Source: DAOULT01 sp964646625 (GTDB lineage: Bacteria; Chloroflexota; Anaerolineae; CAZYHC01). Taken from it: a stretch of DNA of 64,000 bases. A program made the translations under genes and the position numbers. The notes beneath the pieces were generated by a model. The model was not told where the DNA came from, made no database searches, and was given only the letters and a program-made list of their open reading frames with translations. Location of the stretch: positions 1 to 64,000 of the forward strand of contig CAZYHC010000008.1 in assembly GCA_964646625.1 (NCBI GenBank). Direction: 5' to 3'. How positions within the stretch are numbered: the stretch's first letter is position 1; each line of letters begins with the position of its first letter. This document shows, in pieces, positions 1 through 6,426 of the stretch.

Positions 1-363
1 GCACTGGGTTTCCTGGGGGCAGACCCGTCCGCAGATGGCCGGCAGGTTGTTCTTGCCCTTCAAGGCCCGCACCGCCCCCTCCATGTCTCCTTCCCGCAGC
101 TTGAGTATAAACTCCGGGATCTCGACCTCCACCGGGCAGCCCGCGATGCAGTGGGGCTTTTTGCATTGCAGGCAACGCTCCGCTTCGAGCCTGGCCCGCT
201 CCATAGAGTAGCCCAGGGCTACCTCGAAGAAATTCTGCCGCCGCTCCTCCGCCGTCTGGCGGGGCATCTCCTGGCGGGGGATATCGCGTCGTTTCTTTTT
301 TCTTTTCTCCTCCTTCATCTTTCTTTTCTCTTCTCGTTTCTTATGCCTTTCCTCTCTTGTCAT
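1..363 (-). CDS. nfnB: NfnB/GltD-like NADPH-binding flavoprotein, N-terminal part
   Basis: The first 121 codons of a protein of the glutamate synthase small-subunit family; the gene runs off the left edge. A very basic Lys/Arg/Glu-rich start (about residues 2-30) is followed by the conserved Cys motifs CLQCKKPHC and CPVEVEIPEF near residues 65-82, then CGRVCPQETQC near the window edge, which bind [4Fe-4S] clusters in this family. With the NfnA-like gene at 1414-2259 it would form NfnAB/SudAB, a ferredoxin- and NADH-linked NADP reductase in the cytoplasm. Normally the two genes are adjacent; here a TA cassette lies between them. A plain glutamate synthase or sulfide dehydrogenase subunit cannot be excluded. 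Start ATG at 363 follows AGGAGACC. Confidence 0.85.
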   Translation of the reverse strand, partial: MTREERHKKREEKRKMKEEKRKKKRRDIPRQEMPRQTAEERRQNFFEVALGYSMERARLEAERCLQCKKPHCIAGCPVEVEIPEFILKLREGDMEGAVRALKGKNNLPAICGRVCPQETQC

Positions 364-373
364 TAAGGTCTCC

Positions 374-622
374 TTAGCTGTAAGCTTCCACCGGCATTTG
401 AATATAGTGGTCAGGCTGCTCGGCATTTTCATGGATGGCGAAGAAGCGCCGCTCGATCTCTTTCAGAACGGCGGCGTCGTAATAAACCATGCCACAGCTC
501 AAACACACCTCCACCGGCATGTTGGGAACGAGCAGGTATTTTCCCTCGTGGCTGTAGAGATATTCTATCCGTTTTTCTCCAAACTCAGCAGCACCGCAGA
601 AATTACACTGCACTTCTCTCAT
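374..622 (-). CDS. YgiT/MqsA-type zinc-finger protein
   Basis: A protein of about 82 residues with a CNFC motif at its start and a CLSC motif about 40 residues later, the YgiT-type zinc finger seen in MqsA antitoxins and in many solitary small genes. ATG at 622 (preceded by AGAAAG) is preferred over an upstream ATG at 643; both overlap the 3' end of the PIN toxin gene. No C-terminal HTH domain is present, so it is not a full MqsA. It sits co-directionally between vapC and nfnB and is probably translated from the same message. Function is unknown; it may be an accessory of the VapBC cassette. Confidence 0.7.
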   Translation of the reverse strand: MREVQCNFCGAAEFGEKRIEYLYSHEGKYLLVPNMPVEVCLSCGMVYYDAAVLKEIERRFFAIHENAEQPDHYIQMPVEAYS

Positions 623-1037
623 GGCTTTCTGATTCCAGGTCATCAGGAGTAAAGAGCTTCAGACCAGGCACACGTTGGTAATGCGCCAGGTTACGAGTTA
701 ATAAAGGCAGGTCATAAGCCAGGCAAGTACCGGCCACGAATGTATCCGGCAACCCGATTCCCTGTCCCTGCGCAGCGAGCGTTCTCCAAACCTCTGAAGC
801 CAAATTCGCTGCCTGCGCGTCGAAGGCCAACACCTCTACAACTAAAAATAGCTGCTCTAACAATTCCACCTGGCGTTCTGACCGAACAGCAACCGCCTTG
901 AGCTCATAGAGCGTAATAGCCGTAATGGCACACCTGTAATTTAGCAAGGCAGTCTGTAAAATGGTTGTATGGCGACGTAGATAATCAATAATAATATCGG
1001 TATCTATGACAAGCTGCGGGGGGCCCAACTCTTCCAC
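603..1037 (-). CDS. vapC: VapC-type PIN-domain ribonuclease toxin
   Basis: 144 residues. The PIN-domain acidic residues are visible: VIDTDIIIDYL at the N-terminus, E in LYELKA in the middle, and D in GIGLPDTFVAGT followed by LPLLTRNLAHYQRV at the C-terminus. PIN toxins are Mg-dependent endoribonucleases that usually cleave tRNA or rRNA. It overlaps the AbrB-type antitoxin gene by 34 nt, the usual antitoxin-toxin order and coupling. The cassette lies inside the nfnA-nfnB operon and points the same way. Confidence 0.85.
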   Translation of the reverse strand: MEELGPPQLVIDTDIIIDYLRRHTTILQTALLNYRCAITAITLYELKAVAVRSERQVELLEQLFLVVEVLAFDAQAANLASEVWRTLAAQGQGIGLPDTFVAGTCLAYDLPLLTRNLAHYQRVPGLKLFTPDDLESESHERSAV

Positions 1038-1270
1038 ATCTCCTCACGGGCGCGTCTGAACTCGGCTTCATCTTCCTCTGTCCAGATACCACGTAGATTA
1101 TCCAAAACCTCTAAGATACGTGCCCGCTCTTCTGCCTCTAACTCAATCGGGCGCAAAGCTACCTTGGGGCGAATCACAACGTACTCGCCCGGCTTTACCC
1201 CCAGGCTTTCGATAGCTTCTTTGGGAATTATCACATCCCGGCCCTCAAATATCTGCTCCAGAACGGTCAT
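1004..1270 (-). CDS. vapB: VapB/AbrB-type antitoxin
   Basis: About 88 residues. The N-terminal half has the AbrB swapped-hairpin pattern (IPKEAIESLGVKPGEYVVI), a DNA-binding fold used by VapB-type antitoxins; the acidic C-terminal half (EEDEAEFRRAREEMW) would wrap the PIN toxin. The ATG at 1270 follows GTGGTGAAC and is preferred to the upstream in-frame ATG at 1321, which lacks a clear ribosome site. It probably autoregulates with VapC. Confidence 0.8.
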   Translation of the reverse strand: MTVLEQIFEGRDVIIPKEAIESLGVKPGEYVVIRPKVALRPIELEAEERARILEVLDNLRGIWTEEDEAEFRRAREEMWKSWAPRSLS

Positions 1271-1292
1271 GTTCACCTCACCACGAGATATA

Positions 1293-1391
1293 TTATAAAG
1301 GGTACAGCTTGAGCAAATCACTATAGTTTTCGTAAGCCCATGCTTCGTCTTCCCAGAATCGCTCTGGTATCTCTGCCAGAATTTCGCTCAT
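1293..1391 (-). pseudogene. 32-codon remnant resembling a DUF5678 N-terminus
   Basis: A short reading frame begins with MSEILAEIPERFWEDEAW and then AYENYSDLLKLYPL before a TAA stop. From memory this resembles the N-terminal part of small DUF5678-type proteins (a Trp/Tyr-rich DEAWxxENYxxL segment) whose conserved C-terminal strand region is missing here. It is preceded by AGGGGAGTG. It lies directly between nfnA and vapB, where insertion of the TA cassette could have replaced the rest. The family assignment is tentative and it might instead be a genuine micro-protein. Confidence 0.4.
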
Positions 1392-1413
1392 CACTCCCCT
1401 ACCTTCCGCGATG

Positions 1414-2259
1414 CTACAACCCGCTATCGCACTCGCACTCTATTTTGAACCTCTCGTAGGCCAGTTTCTCCTCTTCCAGATAGATGCGCTGTCGTTCCAG
1501 CAACAGGTTCCAGTCCACTTCGTGGCCGTCGAACTCCGGGCCATCGACGCACACGAATTGGGTGCGACCACCCACCTCCACCCGGCAGGCTCCACACATG
1601 CCCGTGCCGTCCACCATAATGGAGTTGAGGCTGACGATGGTTTTGACCCCAAAGGGCTGAGTGGTCAGGCTGACGAATTTCATCATGATGGCCGGGCCGA
1701 TGCCCCACACGCGGGCGATGTCCTGGCGCTCCTCCAGAATCTCCTTGAGCGGTTCAGTGACCAGGGCCTTGCGTCCGTAAGAGCCGTCGTCGGTGGTGAC
1801 GATTATTTCGTCGCTGACGGCCCGCATCTTGTCCTCCCAGAACAGAAGGCTCTGGTTTCGAGCGCCGATGATGGAGATGACGTAATTCCCTGCCTCTTTC
1901 AGGTCGCGGGCGATAGGATACATGGGGGCGATACCCACCCCGCCGCCCACGCAGATGACCTGGCCATAATTCTCGATTTCGGTGGGCAGCCCCAGGGGGC
2001 CCGTGAAACTGGCCAGAGCATCGCCGACGCTCAACAGGCCCAGGTGCATGGTGGTCTTGCCCACCTCCTGGAAGATGAGGGTGATGGTGCCCTCCTCCCG
2101 GTCGTAATCGGCAATGGTCAGCGGGATCCGTTCTCCCTCCTCATCGACGCGGACGATGACAAACTGACCGGCTTTAGCCTTACGGGCCACATCCGGGGCC
2201 GATACTACCAGCAGCTTGGTAACAGGGGCCAGGTCTTCTCTGGCCAGGATTTCGTACAC
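1414..2259 (-). CDS. nfnA: NfnA-like FAD/[2Fe-2S] sulfide/dihydroorotate dehydrogenase-type reductase subunit
   Basis: 281 residues. An FAD-binding beta-barrel comes first (RIPLTIADYD and the GPLGLPTEI loop), then an NAD-binding domain (VICVGGGVGIAPMYPIAR), then a C-terminal [2Fe-2S] segment with MCGACRVEVGG and FVCVDGPEFDGHEVDW. This matches the small subunit of NADH-dependent ferredoxin:NADP oxidoreductase and the electron-transfer subunit of PyrD. It would feed electrons between NADH and ferredoxin/NADPH with NfnB. The start is GTG at 2259 with AAGGAGG upstream; the protein begins MYEILAREDL as in the family. Confidence 0.88.
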   Translation of the reverse strand: MYEILAREDLAPVTKLLVVSAPDVARKAKAGQFVIVRVDEEGERIPLTIADYDREEGTITLIFQEVGKTTMHLGLLSVGDALASFTGPLGLPTEIENYGQVICVGGGVGIAPMYPIARDLKEAGNYVISIIGARNQSLLFWEDKMRAVSDEIIVTTDDGSYGRKALVTEPLKEILEERQDIARVWGIGPAIMMKFVSLTTQPFGVKTIVSLNSIMVDGTGMCGACRVEVGGRTQFVCVDGPEFDGHEVDWNLLLERQRIYLEEEKLAYERFKIECECDSGL

Positions 2260-2271
2260 GCTTATTCCTCC

Positions 2272-2352
2272 TTATGTCGGTTCCTTATTTGAAATTGGAT
2301 CGCCGGTATATCTCCTCCAGGCAGGGGCCGGGTTACGTTTCTTCCTTGCCAT
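2272..2352 (-). CDS. Possible 26-residue basic leader peptide
   Basis: ATG at 2352 opens a 26-codon frame beginning MARKKRNPAPAWRRYTG and ending 12 nt before the nfnA start codon. The start overlaps the end of another open frame that continues from the xre gene. There is no convincing ribosome site; reported only because the 178-base gap between xre and nfnA holds nothing else. Confidence 0.2.
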   Translation of the reverse strand: MARKKRNPAPAWRRYTGDPISNKEPT

Positions 2353-2437
2353 CTAATCCCAACTCTCGCAAATAGAAGCGTGCGCCCCGCACCAATGGAT
2401 GTACAGCGTAGGCCACGCATGATTCAACAAGATCATG

Positions 2438-2893
2438 TCACCCCTCTACTTCCTCTTCGGCCTCCTCTTTAGCGGCAGCTTCAATGCTCTTCGCCTCAAC
2501 CTCTTCCAGCCCCTCTCGGTCTTCAGGGGAAGCAAAGATCAATGCTATTTCTTCTCCCTGTTCGCCCGTGGTTTGGAGGTGGAGCAGAAAGTCAAGGTGA
2601 AGGTCAACCAGGCGTTGATAGAAGGGGTCGAGCCTGTCGTATTTGCGGGTCAACTCTCGGTGGGCAAGTTCCGGGGAATCTGAGGAGGGGGGAGTGAGAA
2701 GGGAGTCCACACTGGTTTCCAACGCCTCCGCCAGCCGCTCCAGTGTGCGACGACTGACGTTCTTGCGTTGACCGCTCTCGATCTTGGAGATCATTGAGCG
2801 ATCCAAAGCACTTTTGTCGGCAAGCTCCCGCTGGGTGAGACCAGTCCGACGCCGCAGCCGTCGGACACGGCCGGCCAGGAACCCTTTTGTCAT
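2438..2893 (-). CDS. XRE-family HTH transcriptional regulator
   Basis: 151 residues. The N-terminal HTH_3 domain (about residues 8-65) shows RRTGLTQRELADKSALDRS, MISKIESGQRKNVSRRTLE and LAEALETSVDSLL. The rest is a helical, very acidic tail ending in EEAEEEVEG. It has its own promoter and lies upstream of nfnA on the same strand, so it may regulate the nfn operon. After its TGA stop the same frame remains open for 34 codons (HDLVESCVAYAVHPLVRGAR and beyond), hinting that the stop is recent or that a small second gene starts at the internal GTG. Confidence 0.85.
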   Translation of the reverse strand: MTKGFLAGRVRRLRRRTGLTQRELADKSALDRSMISKIESGQRKNVSRRTLERLAEALETSVDSLLTPPSSDSPELAHRELTRKYDRLDPFYQRLVDLHLDFLLHLQTTGEQGEEIALIFASPEDREGLEEVEAKSIEAAAKEEAEEEVEG

Positions 2894-2922
2894 ATCTCGT
2901 CTCCTCTCCTATCTCCAAAGTT

Positions 2923-2952
2923 ATTGTACCACACCCGAAGCCTTCTTGTCAA
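2923..2952 (-). promoter_or_regulatory. Sigma-70-type promoter for the xre gene
   Basis: On the minus strand TTGACA (2947-2952) is followed after 18 nt by TACAAT (2923-2928), about 30 nt upstream of the xre start at 2893. Confidence 0.7.
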
Positions 2953-2977
2953 TTTGGGGGTTTGCTGGCAACTAGAC

Positions 2978-3007
2978 TTGACACAAAGACCCGCAATGTG
3001 ATATAAT
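2978..3007 (+). promoter_or_regulatory. Consensus promoter with no coding gene downstream
   Basis: TTGACA (2978-2983), an 18-nt spacer and TATAAT (3002-3007) form an essentially consensus sigma-70 promoter reading rightward. No plus-strand gene follows until 3746. The transcript would start near 3014 and run into two strong hairpins and then antisense to the cold-shock gene. Confidence 0.75.
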
Positions 3008-3013
3008 GCCCCT

Positions 3014-3118
3014 GAGATGAGACGAAAGGCCCCGTTCGCACATACGAACGGGGCCTACAGCTTCAATCCAACCGTTCTGGCCGCCGCTAAGGGCGGTTTG
3101 GCCGGTTGCCAGGCGGGT
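3014..3118 (+). ncRNA. Candidate small RNA / bidirectional terminator region
   Basis: Directly downstream of the promoter at 2978-3007 are a perfect 12-bp hairpin (arms 3027-3038 and 3045-3056, 6-nt loop) and a second long imperfect hairpin (about 3070-3107, GGCCGCC pairing with GGGCGGTTTGGCC). Read on the minus strand, the first hairpin is followed by TTTCGTCTC and probably terminates the cold-shock transcript. On the plus strand no T-run follows, so the 3' end of any small RNA is unclear. The RNA reading is inference. Confidence 0.4.
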
Positions 3119-3343
3119 TTACCACCCTGAACTTTGAAGTTTCACCACATCGGCGGCCTGGGGACCTTTGGGACTACTCTCAATGGTGAATTCCACCTGC
3201 TCGCCCTCTTCCAGGTTGCGGAATCCGCTGCCCTGAATAGCCGAGTGATGGACAAACACGTCGTCTCCTCCATCACGCTGGATGAAACCATAGCCTTTCT
3301 GGCGGCTGAACCATTTGACTGTTCCCGTGATGCGCTCGCTCAT
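3119..3343 (-). CDS. Cold-shock domain protein (CspA family)
   Basis: 74 residues, the usual length of a single cold-shock domain. RNP1 (KGYGFIQ) and RNP2 (VFVHHSAI) are intact, with the start pattern TGTVKWFS and the end pattern QAADVVKL. It binds single-stranded RNA/DNA in the cytoplasm as an RNA chaperone. A GGAGG site lies about 10 nt before the ATG. A leader of roughly 150 nt with an internal terminator-like hairpin precedes it, as is common for cold-shock genes. Confidence 0.95.
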   Translation of the reverse strand: MSERITGTVKWFSRQKGYGFIQRDGGDDVFVHHSAIQGSGFRNLEEGEQVEFTIESSPKGPQAADVVKLQSSGW

Positions 3344-3402
3344 TACTTGACGTACCTCCTTTCCCTACGAGTTCCGATTTGCAGGGGGAGTAGTTCTGTA
3401 TC

Positions 3403-3439
3403 TGACAAAAACACCCGGCGCATCGTAAGTCCGGGTGTT
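3403..3439 (-). terminator. Attenuator-like hairpin in the cold-shock gene leader
   Basis: Arms 3410-3418 and 3431-3439 form a 9-bp GC-rich stem with a 12-nt loop; on the minus strand it is followed by TTTGTC. It lies between the csp promoter and its start codon, so it would act as a leader terminator or a temperature-sensitive structure. No gene upstream on the minus strand needs a terminator here. Confidence 0.55.
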
Positions 3440-3501
3440 CTACCAAGCAAGAAACTGGAACCTACTGCATCCTACATTCCCCCGAAGGGGCACTCGCTTA
3501 T

Positions 3502-3530
3502 AATATAGCACATTATCGCTATCTTGTCAA
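3502..3530 (-). promoter_or_regulatory. Promoter of the cold-shock gene
   Basis: Minus-strand TTGACA (3525-3530), 17-nt spacer and TATATT (3502-3507). The predicted start near 3495 gives a leader of about 150 nt. Confidence 0.7.
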
Positions 3531-3629
3531 ATAGGGCATTGCCCTCATGTCAGTCCACCCTAGAGGCACTACTACATATAGGCCCACCGAATTTAAATGC
3601 AATTGCCCTGGTCAAGAAATAAAAGGCCG

Positions 3630-3658
3630 TTGACAATAGCTCGGAATCGTGTTATAAT
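3630..3658 (+). promoter_or_regulatory. Consensus promoter upstream of the LacI-like remnant
   Basis: TTGACA (3630-3635), exactly 17 nt, TATAAT (3653-3658). It precedes the broken LacI gene and probably now serves the E1 operon as well. Confidence 0.75.
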
Positions 3659-3745
3659 TTGCAAAGTGGATACGTTTCTACATTTCAACTCACTCCTTCC
3701 TTGCTGACCTCCGGCCTTGAGCTTTGAATACCACCTAAAACGTTT

Positions 3746-4218
3746 TTGTTTCGCACGGCATCGTCGTCAGCCAACAAGCGTACACCATTGTTGAAAGTAA
3801 GTGGCGTGGCCAAAATATCAAAGAAGGCGGTTACTATTAGAGAGGTGGCGGCGCAGGCTGGGGTGTCGCTGGCTACGGCTTCGAGAGCTCTCAGTGGACG
3901 CGGCTACGTAGGCCCTGAAACCAAGCAGCAAGTACACCAGGCTGCTCATGAGTTGGGCTACAAGCCCCATGCCGCGGCCCGCAGCCTGAAACTCCAACGG
4001 ACCAATACAATCGGGCTTATGATCGCCGACATTGTAAACCCCTTCTACTCGTAATCTCCCCCATCTTATTCGACGATGTGCCGTGGGCCTCTCTGACCAA
4101 TCCCAGGATGAGCGTGGTGGCTCAGCCCACACATAGCCTGGGTTTCATGGGCTTAGAACGGCTGGCGCAACGCTTAAACGAAATAAACAACGAACGAAAT
4201 AAACAACGAACGCGATAA
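3746..4218 (+). pseudogene. LacI-family regulator with a large internal deletion and frameshift
   Basis: Residues 28-103 of the first frame are a complete LacI HTH and hinge (VTIREVAAQAGVSLATASRA, then KLQRTNTIGLMIADIVNPFYS), ending in a TAA at 4052. Immediately after, in another frame (4054-4218), the C-terminal end of the same family follows: ILFDDVPWASLTNPRMSVVA and QPTHSLGFMGLERLAQRL. Most of the sugar-binding core, roughly 180-200 residues, is missing. The free DNA-binding half might still be made, but it would lack effector binding and dimerisation surfaces. It stands at the head of the E1/ABC operon as a former local regulator. Confidence 0.85.
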
Positions 4219-4235
4219 CGAAAGGAGGTTCAGAC

Positions 4236-5219
4236 ATGTCTGATCCTGGCGTGGGCGGCCTGTCAAAGGAGCCCTTGCTCAGCTTATACAGACGGATGTT
4301 GCTCATTCGCCGCTTTGAAGAGCGGACGGGTGAGCTATTTGCACAAGGCAGGCTGCCAGGTTTCGTCCATTTGTATATCGGCGAAGAAGCAGTAGCAGTC
4401 GGCGTTTGCTCAGTGTTACGGAACGATGACTACATAACCAGCACCCACCGCGGGCACGGCCACGTGATCGCCAAGGGCGGCGATGTTTCGAGGATGATGG
4501 CCGAGATCTACGGGAAAAGTACCGGCTATTGCAAAGGCAAGGGTGGCTCTCTGCACATAAGTGACATGAGTATAGGTATGCTGGGCGCAAATGGGATCGT
4601 GTGCGGCGGCGTGCCGATTGCGGTAGGCGCGGCCTACGGCTCAGCCAGGATCCGCCACACAGACCAGGTGACAGCAGCTTTCTTTGGAGACGGGGCGACC
4701 AGCGAAGGCGCGTTTCACGAAGCTTGTAACATGGCTAGCGCCTGGAAGCTGCCCGCCATATTTGTCTGCGAGAACAACCTGTATGGCGTAGGCACGCGTC
4801 TGGGGCGCATCGCCCCCACCGAAGATCTGACCGCCCGAGCCATAGGCTACGGGATGCCGGCTGTATCCGTGGACGGCAACGACGTCCTGGCTGTGCGTGA
4901 GGCGGCCCAAGAAGCGGTAGAGCGCGCCCGCGCAGGGGGCGGCCCCTCATTTCTGGAGTGTAAGACCTGGCGCCATCGAGCGCATTTCGAGGGCGAAGAC
5001 GTCAGCCTTTACCGCAACGAGGAGGAGCATCAAGGCTGGCTGACCAAAGAGCCTATCAAGCGGTTCGCCCAGAAGCTCCTGGAAAGGGGGACCGTCACCC
5101 AGGAAGAGCTTGAGGCCCAGGAAGAGTCAGTACGAGCGGAGATCGACGAAGCGGTCAGATTCGCAGAGGAAAGTCCAGAACCCGCCCCAGAAGAGGCCCT
5201 CGAAGACGTGTACGTCTAA
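4236..5219 (+). CDS. TPP-dependent 2-oxo acid/acetoin dehydrogenase E1 alpha subunit
   Basis: 327 residues, the usual size of AcoA/PdhA-type E1 alpha. The TPP motif runs from GDGATSEGAFHEA (from residue 151) to CENN (residues 178-181); HRGHGHVIAKG and CKGKGGSLHI are the other family signatures. With E1 beta it decarboxylates a 2-oxo acid or cleaves acetoin and passes the acyl group to E2 lipoate. AAAGGAGG lies about 7 nt before the ATG. E1 beta follows after 20 nt. Substrate is not decidable; the phosphorylation-loop region and size resemble acetoin and pyruvate enzymes equally. Confidence 0.92.
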   Translation: MSDPGVGGLSKEPLLSLYRRMLLIRRFEERTGELFAQGRLPGFVHLYIGEEAVAVGVCSVLRNDDYITSTHRGHGHVIAKGGDVSRMMAEIYGKSTGYCKGKGGSLHISDMSIGMLGANGIVCGGVPIAVGAAYGSARIRHTDQVTAAFFGDGATSEGAFHEACNMASAWKLPAIFVCENNLYGVGTRLGRIAPTEDLTARAIGYGMPAVSVDGNDVLAVREAAQEAVERARAGGGPSFLECKTWRHRAHFEGEDVSLYRNEEEHQGWLTKEPIKRFAQKLLERGTVTQEELEAQEESVRAEIDEAVRFAEESPEPAPEEALEDVYV

Positions 5220-5239
5220 ATTTGTGAGGAGGTTGCATC

Positions 5240-6217
5240 GTGCCTGAAATGACTTTTATGGCCGCCATCCGCGAGACAATTGCGCGGGAGATGGCAGAGG
5301 ACCCTCACCTCTTCTTGATCGGAGAGGACGTCGGTCCGTATGGCGGCGAGATGGGGTTAACTCAGGGGCTTTGGGACGAATTTGGAGACGACCGGGTACG
5401 CGATGCGCCCATCGCCGAAACGGCCATCGTCGGCTGCGCCCTGGGCGCGGCCATGACCGGCTGCAGGGCCATTGCCGAAGTGCCTTTCGGCGACTTCCTG
5501 GGCGTGTGCATGGACCAGATATACAACCAGGTAGCAAAGGTGCGGCACATGTCCGGGGGGCAAGCACAAGTTCCTATCGTCATCCGAACCACGATGGGCG
5601 GCTACATAAACGCCGCTCAGCACCACTCGCAGTGCCTTGCATCCTGGTTCGTTCACACTCCCGGCATAAAGGTGGTCATCCCCTCCAGCCCGGCGGATGC
5701 CGCCGGGCTGCTCAGATCGTCGCTGCGGGATGGCAATCCTGTGATCTTCTTCGAGCACAAGGGGCTGTATTCCTACAAGGGCCAGGTCCCGGATGACCCG
5801 GAGTACACCATACCCCTGGGACAGGCCAACGTGGTGCGGCCCGGCACGGACGTTACGGTCATAGCCACCAGCTTACAGGTCCACAAATCCCTGGAAGCGG
5901 CGGACAGGTTGAGGGAAAAGGGCCTCAGCGTCGAGGTCGTTGACCCCCGCACCCTCGACCCTCTCGACGAGGACACCATTCTGGCCTCCGTGGAGAAGAC
6001 GGGCCACGCCGTCATCGTCCACGAGGCCTGGACAAGGGGCGGCTATGGCGGCGAGATCGCGGCCATCATCGCCGACAAAGGCATCGACTACCTGGATGGG
6101 CCGGTGAAGCGCGTGGGGGCCAAGCACGTCCCCATCCCCTTCAGCCCCAATCTGGAAAACTACGTGCTGCCCCAGGTGGATGATATCTGTGCTGCTGTGG
6201 AACAGAGCCTGGCGTAA
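5240..6217 (+). CDS. TPP-dependent 2-oxo acid/acetoin dehydrogenase E1 beta subunit
   Basis: 325 residues starting at GTG with GGAGG upstream. Transketolase pyrimidine-binding domain first (IGEDVGPYGGEMGLTQGLWD, then DAPIAETAIVGCALGAA), C-terminal transketolase domain later (VEVVDPRTLDPLDEDTILAS and VHEAWTRGGYGGEI). It completes the E1 heterotetramer. The E2 component is not in this operon but is encoded convergently at 10958-12163; no E3 is in the window. Confidence 0.92.
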   Translation: MPEMTFMAAIRETIAREMAEDPHLFLIGEDVGPYGGEMGLTQGLWDEFGDDRVRDAPIAETAIVGCALGAAMTGCRAIAEVPFGDFLGVCMDQIYNQVAKVRHMSGGQAQVPIVIRTTMGGYINAAQHHSQCLASWFVHTPGIKVVIPSSPADAAGLLRSSLRDGNPVIFFEHKGLYSYKGQVPDDPEYTIPLGQANVVRPGTDVTVIATSLQVHKSLEAADRLREKGLSVEVVDPRTLDPLDEDTILASVEKTGHAVIVHEAWTRGGYGGEIAAIIADKGIDYLDGPVKRVGAKHVPIPFSPNLENYVLPQVDDICAAVEQSLA

Positions 6218-6356
6218 TAGACAGGGGGCCTGGGAGTCAAACCCCCAGATCGTCCGCCTGGGGCGAGGGAGCCAGGGCGGGTGATCCCCCACTGCTGGCG
6301 AGCAAGATAGAATTCGCCGAATCAAGTCGCTCTGACTACAGCATACAAAGGAGGTG

Positions 6357-6410
6357 ATGGAACTCAAGAGAAAAAAACGACAGTTTAATTCCGATTACCC
6401 AAATCAATGA
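6357..6410 (+). CDS. Possible 17-residue leader peptide upstream of the peptide-binding protein
   Basis: A full anti-SD complement (AAAGGAGGTGA) at 6348-6357 overlaps an ATG that opens MELKRKKRQFNSDYPNQ and stops inside the next ribosome site. The short SD-to-start distance argues against efficient translation; it may be a decoy or standby ribosome site. A similar arrangement precedes two other solute-binding protein genes in this window. Confidence 0.3.
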   Translation: MELKRKKRQFNSDYPNQ

Positions 6411-6426
6411 AGGAGGAGAATAACAA

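Noticed and set aside
1411..2292. 293-codon plus-strand frame opposite nfnA
   Set aside because: It is the complement of a clearly recognised gene, with His/Asp-rich composition typical of a shadow frame.
2400..2440. SECIS-like hairpin after the xre stop
   Set aside because: The loop is CUUGUUGA without the GGU-type loop, and there is no paralogue with a matching TGA; treated as coincidence.
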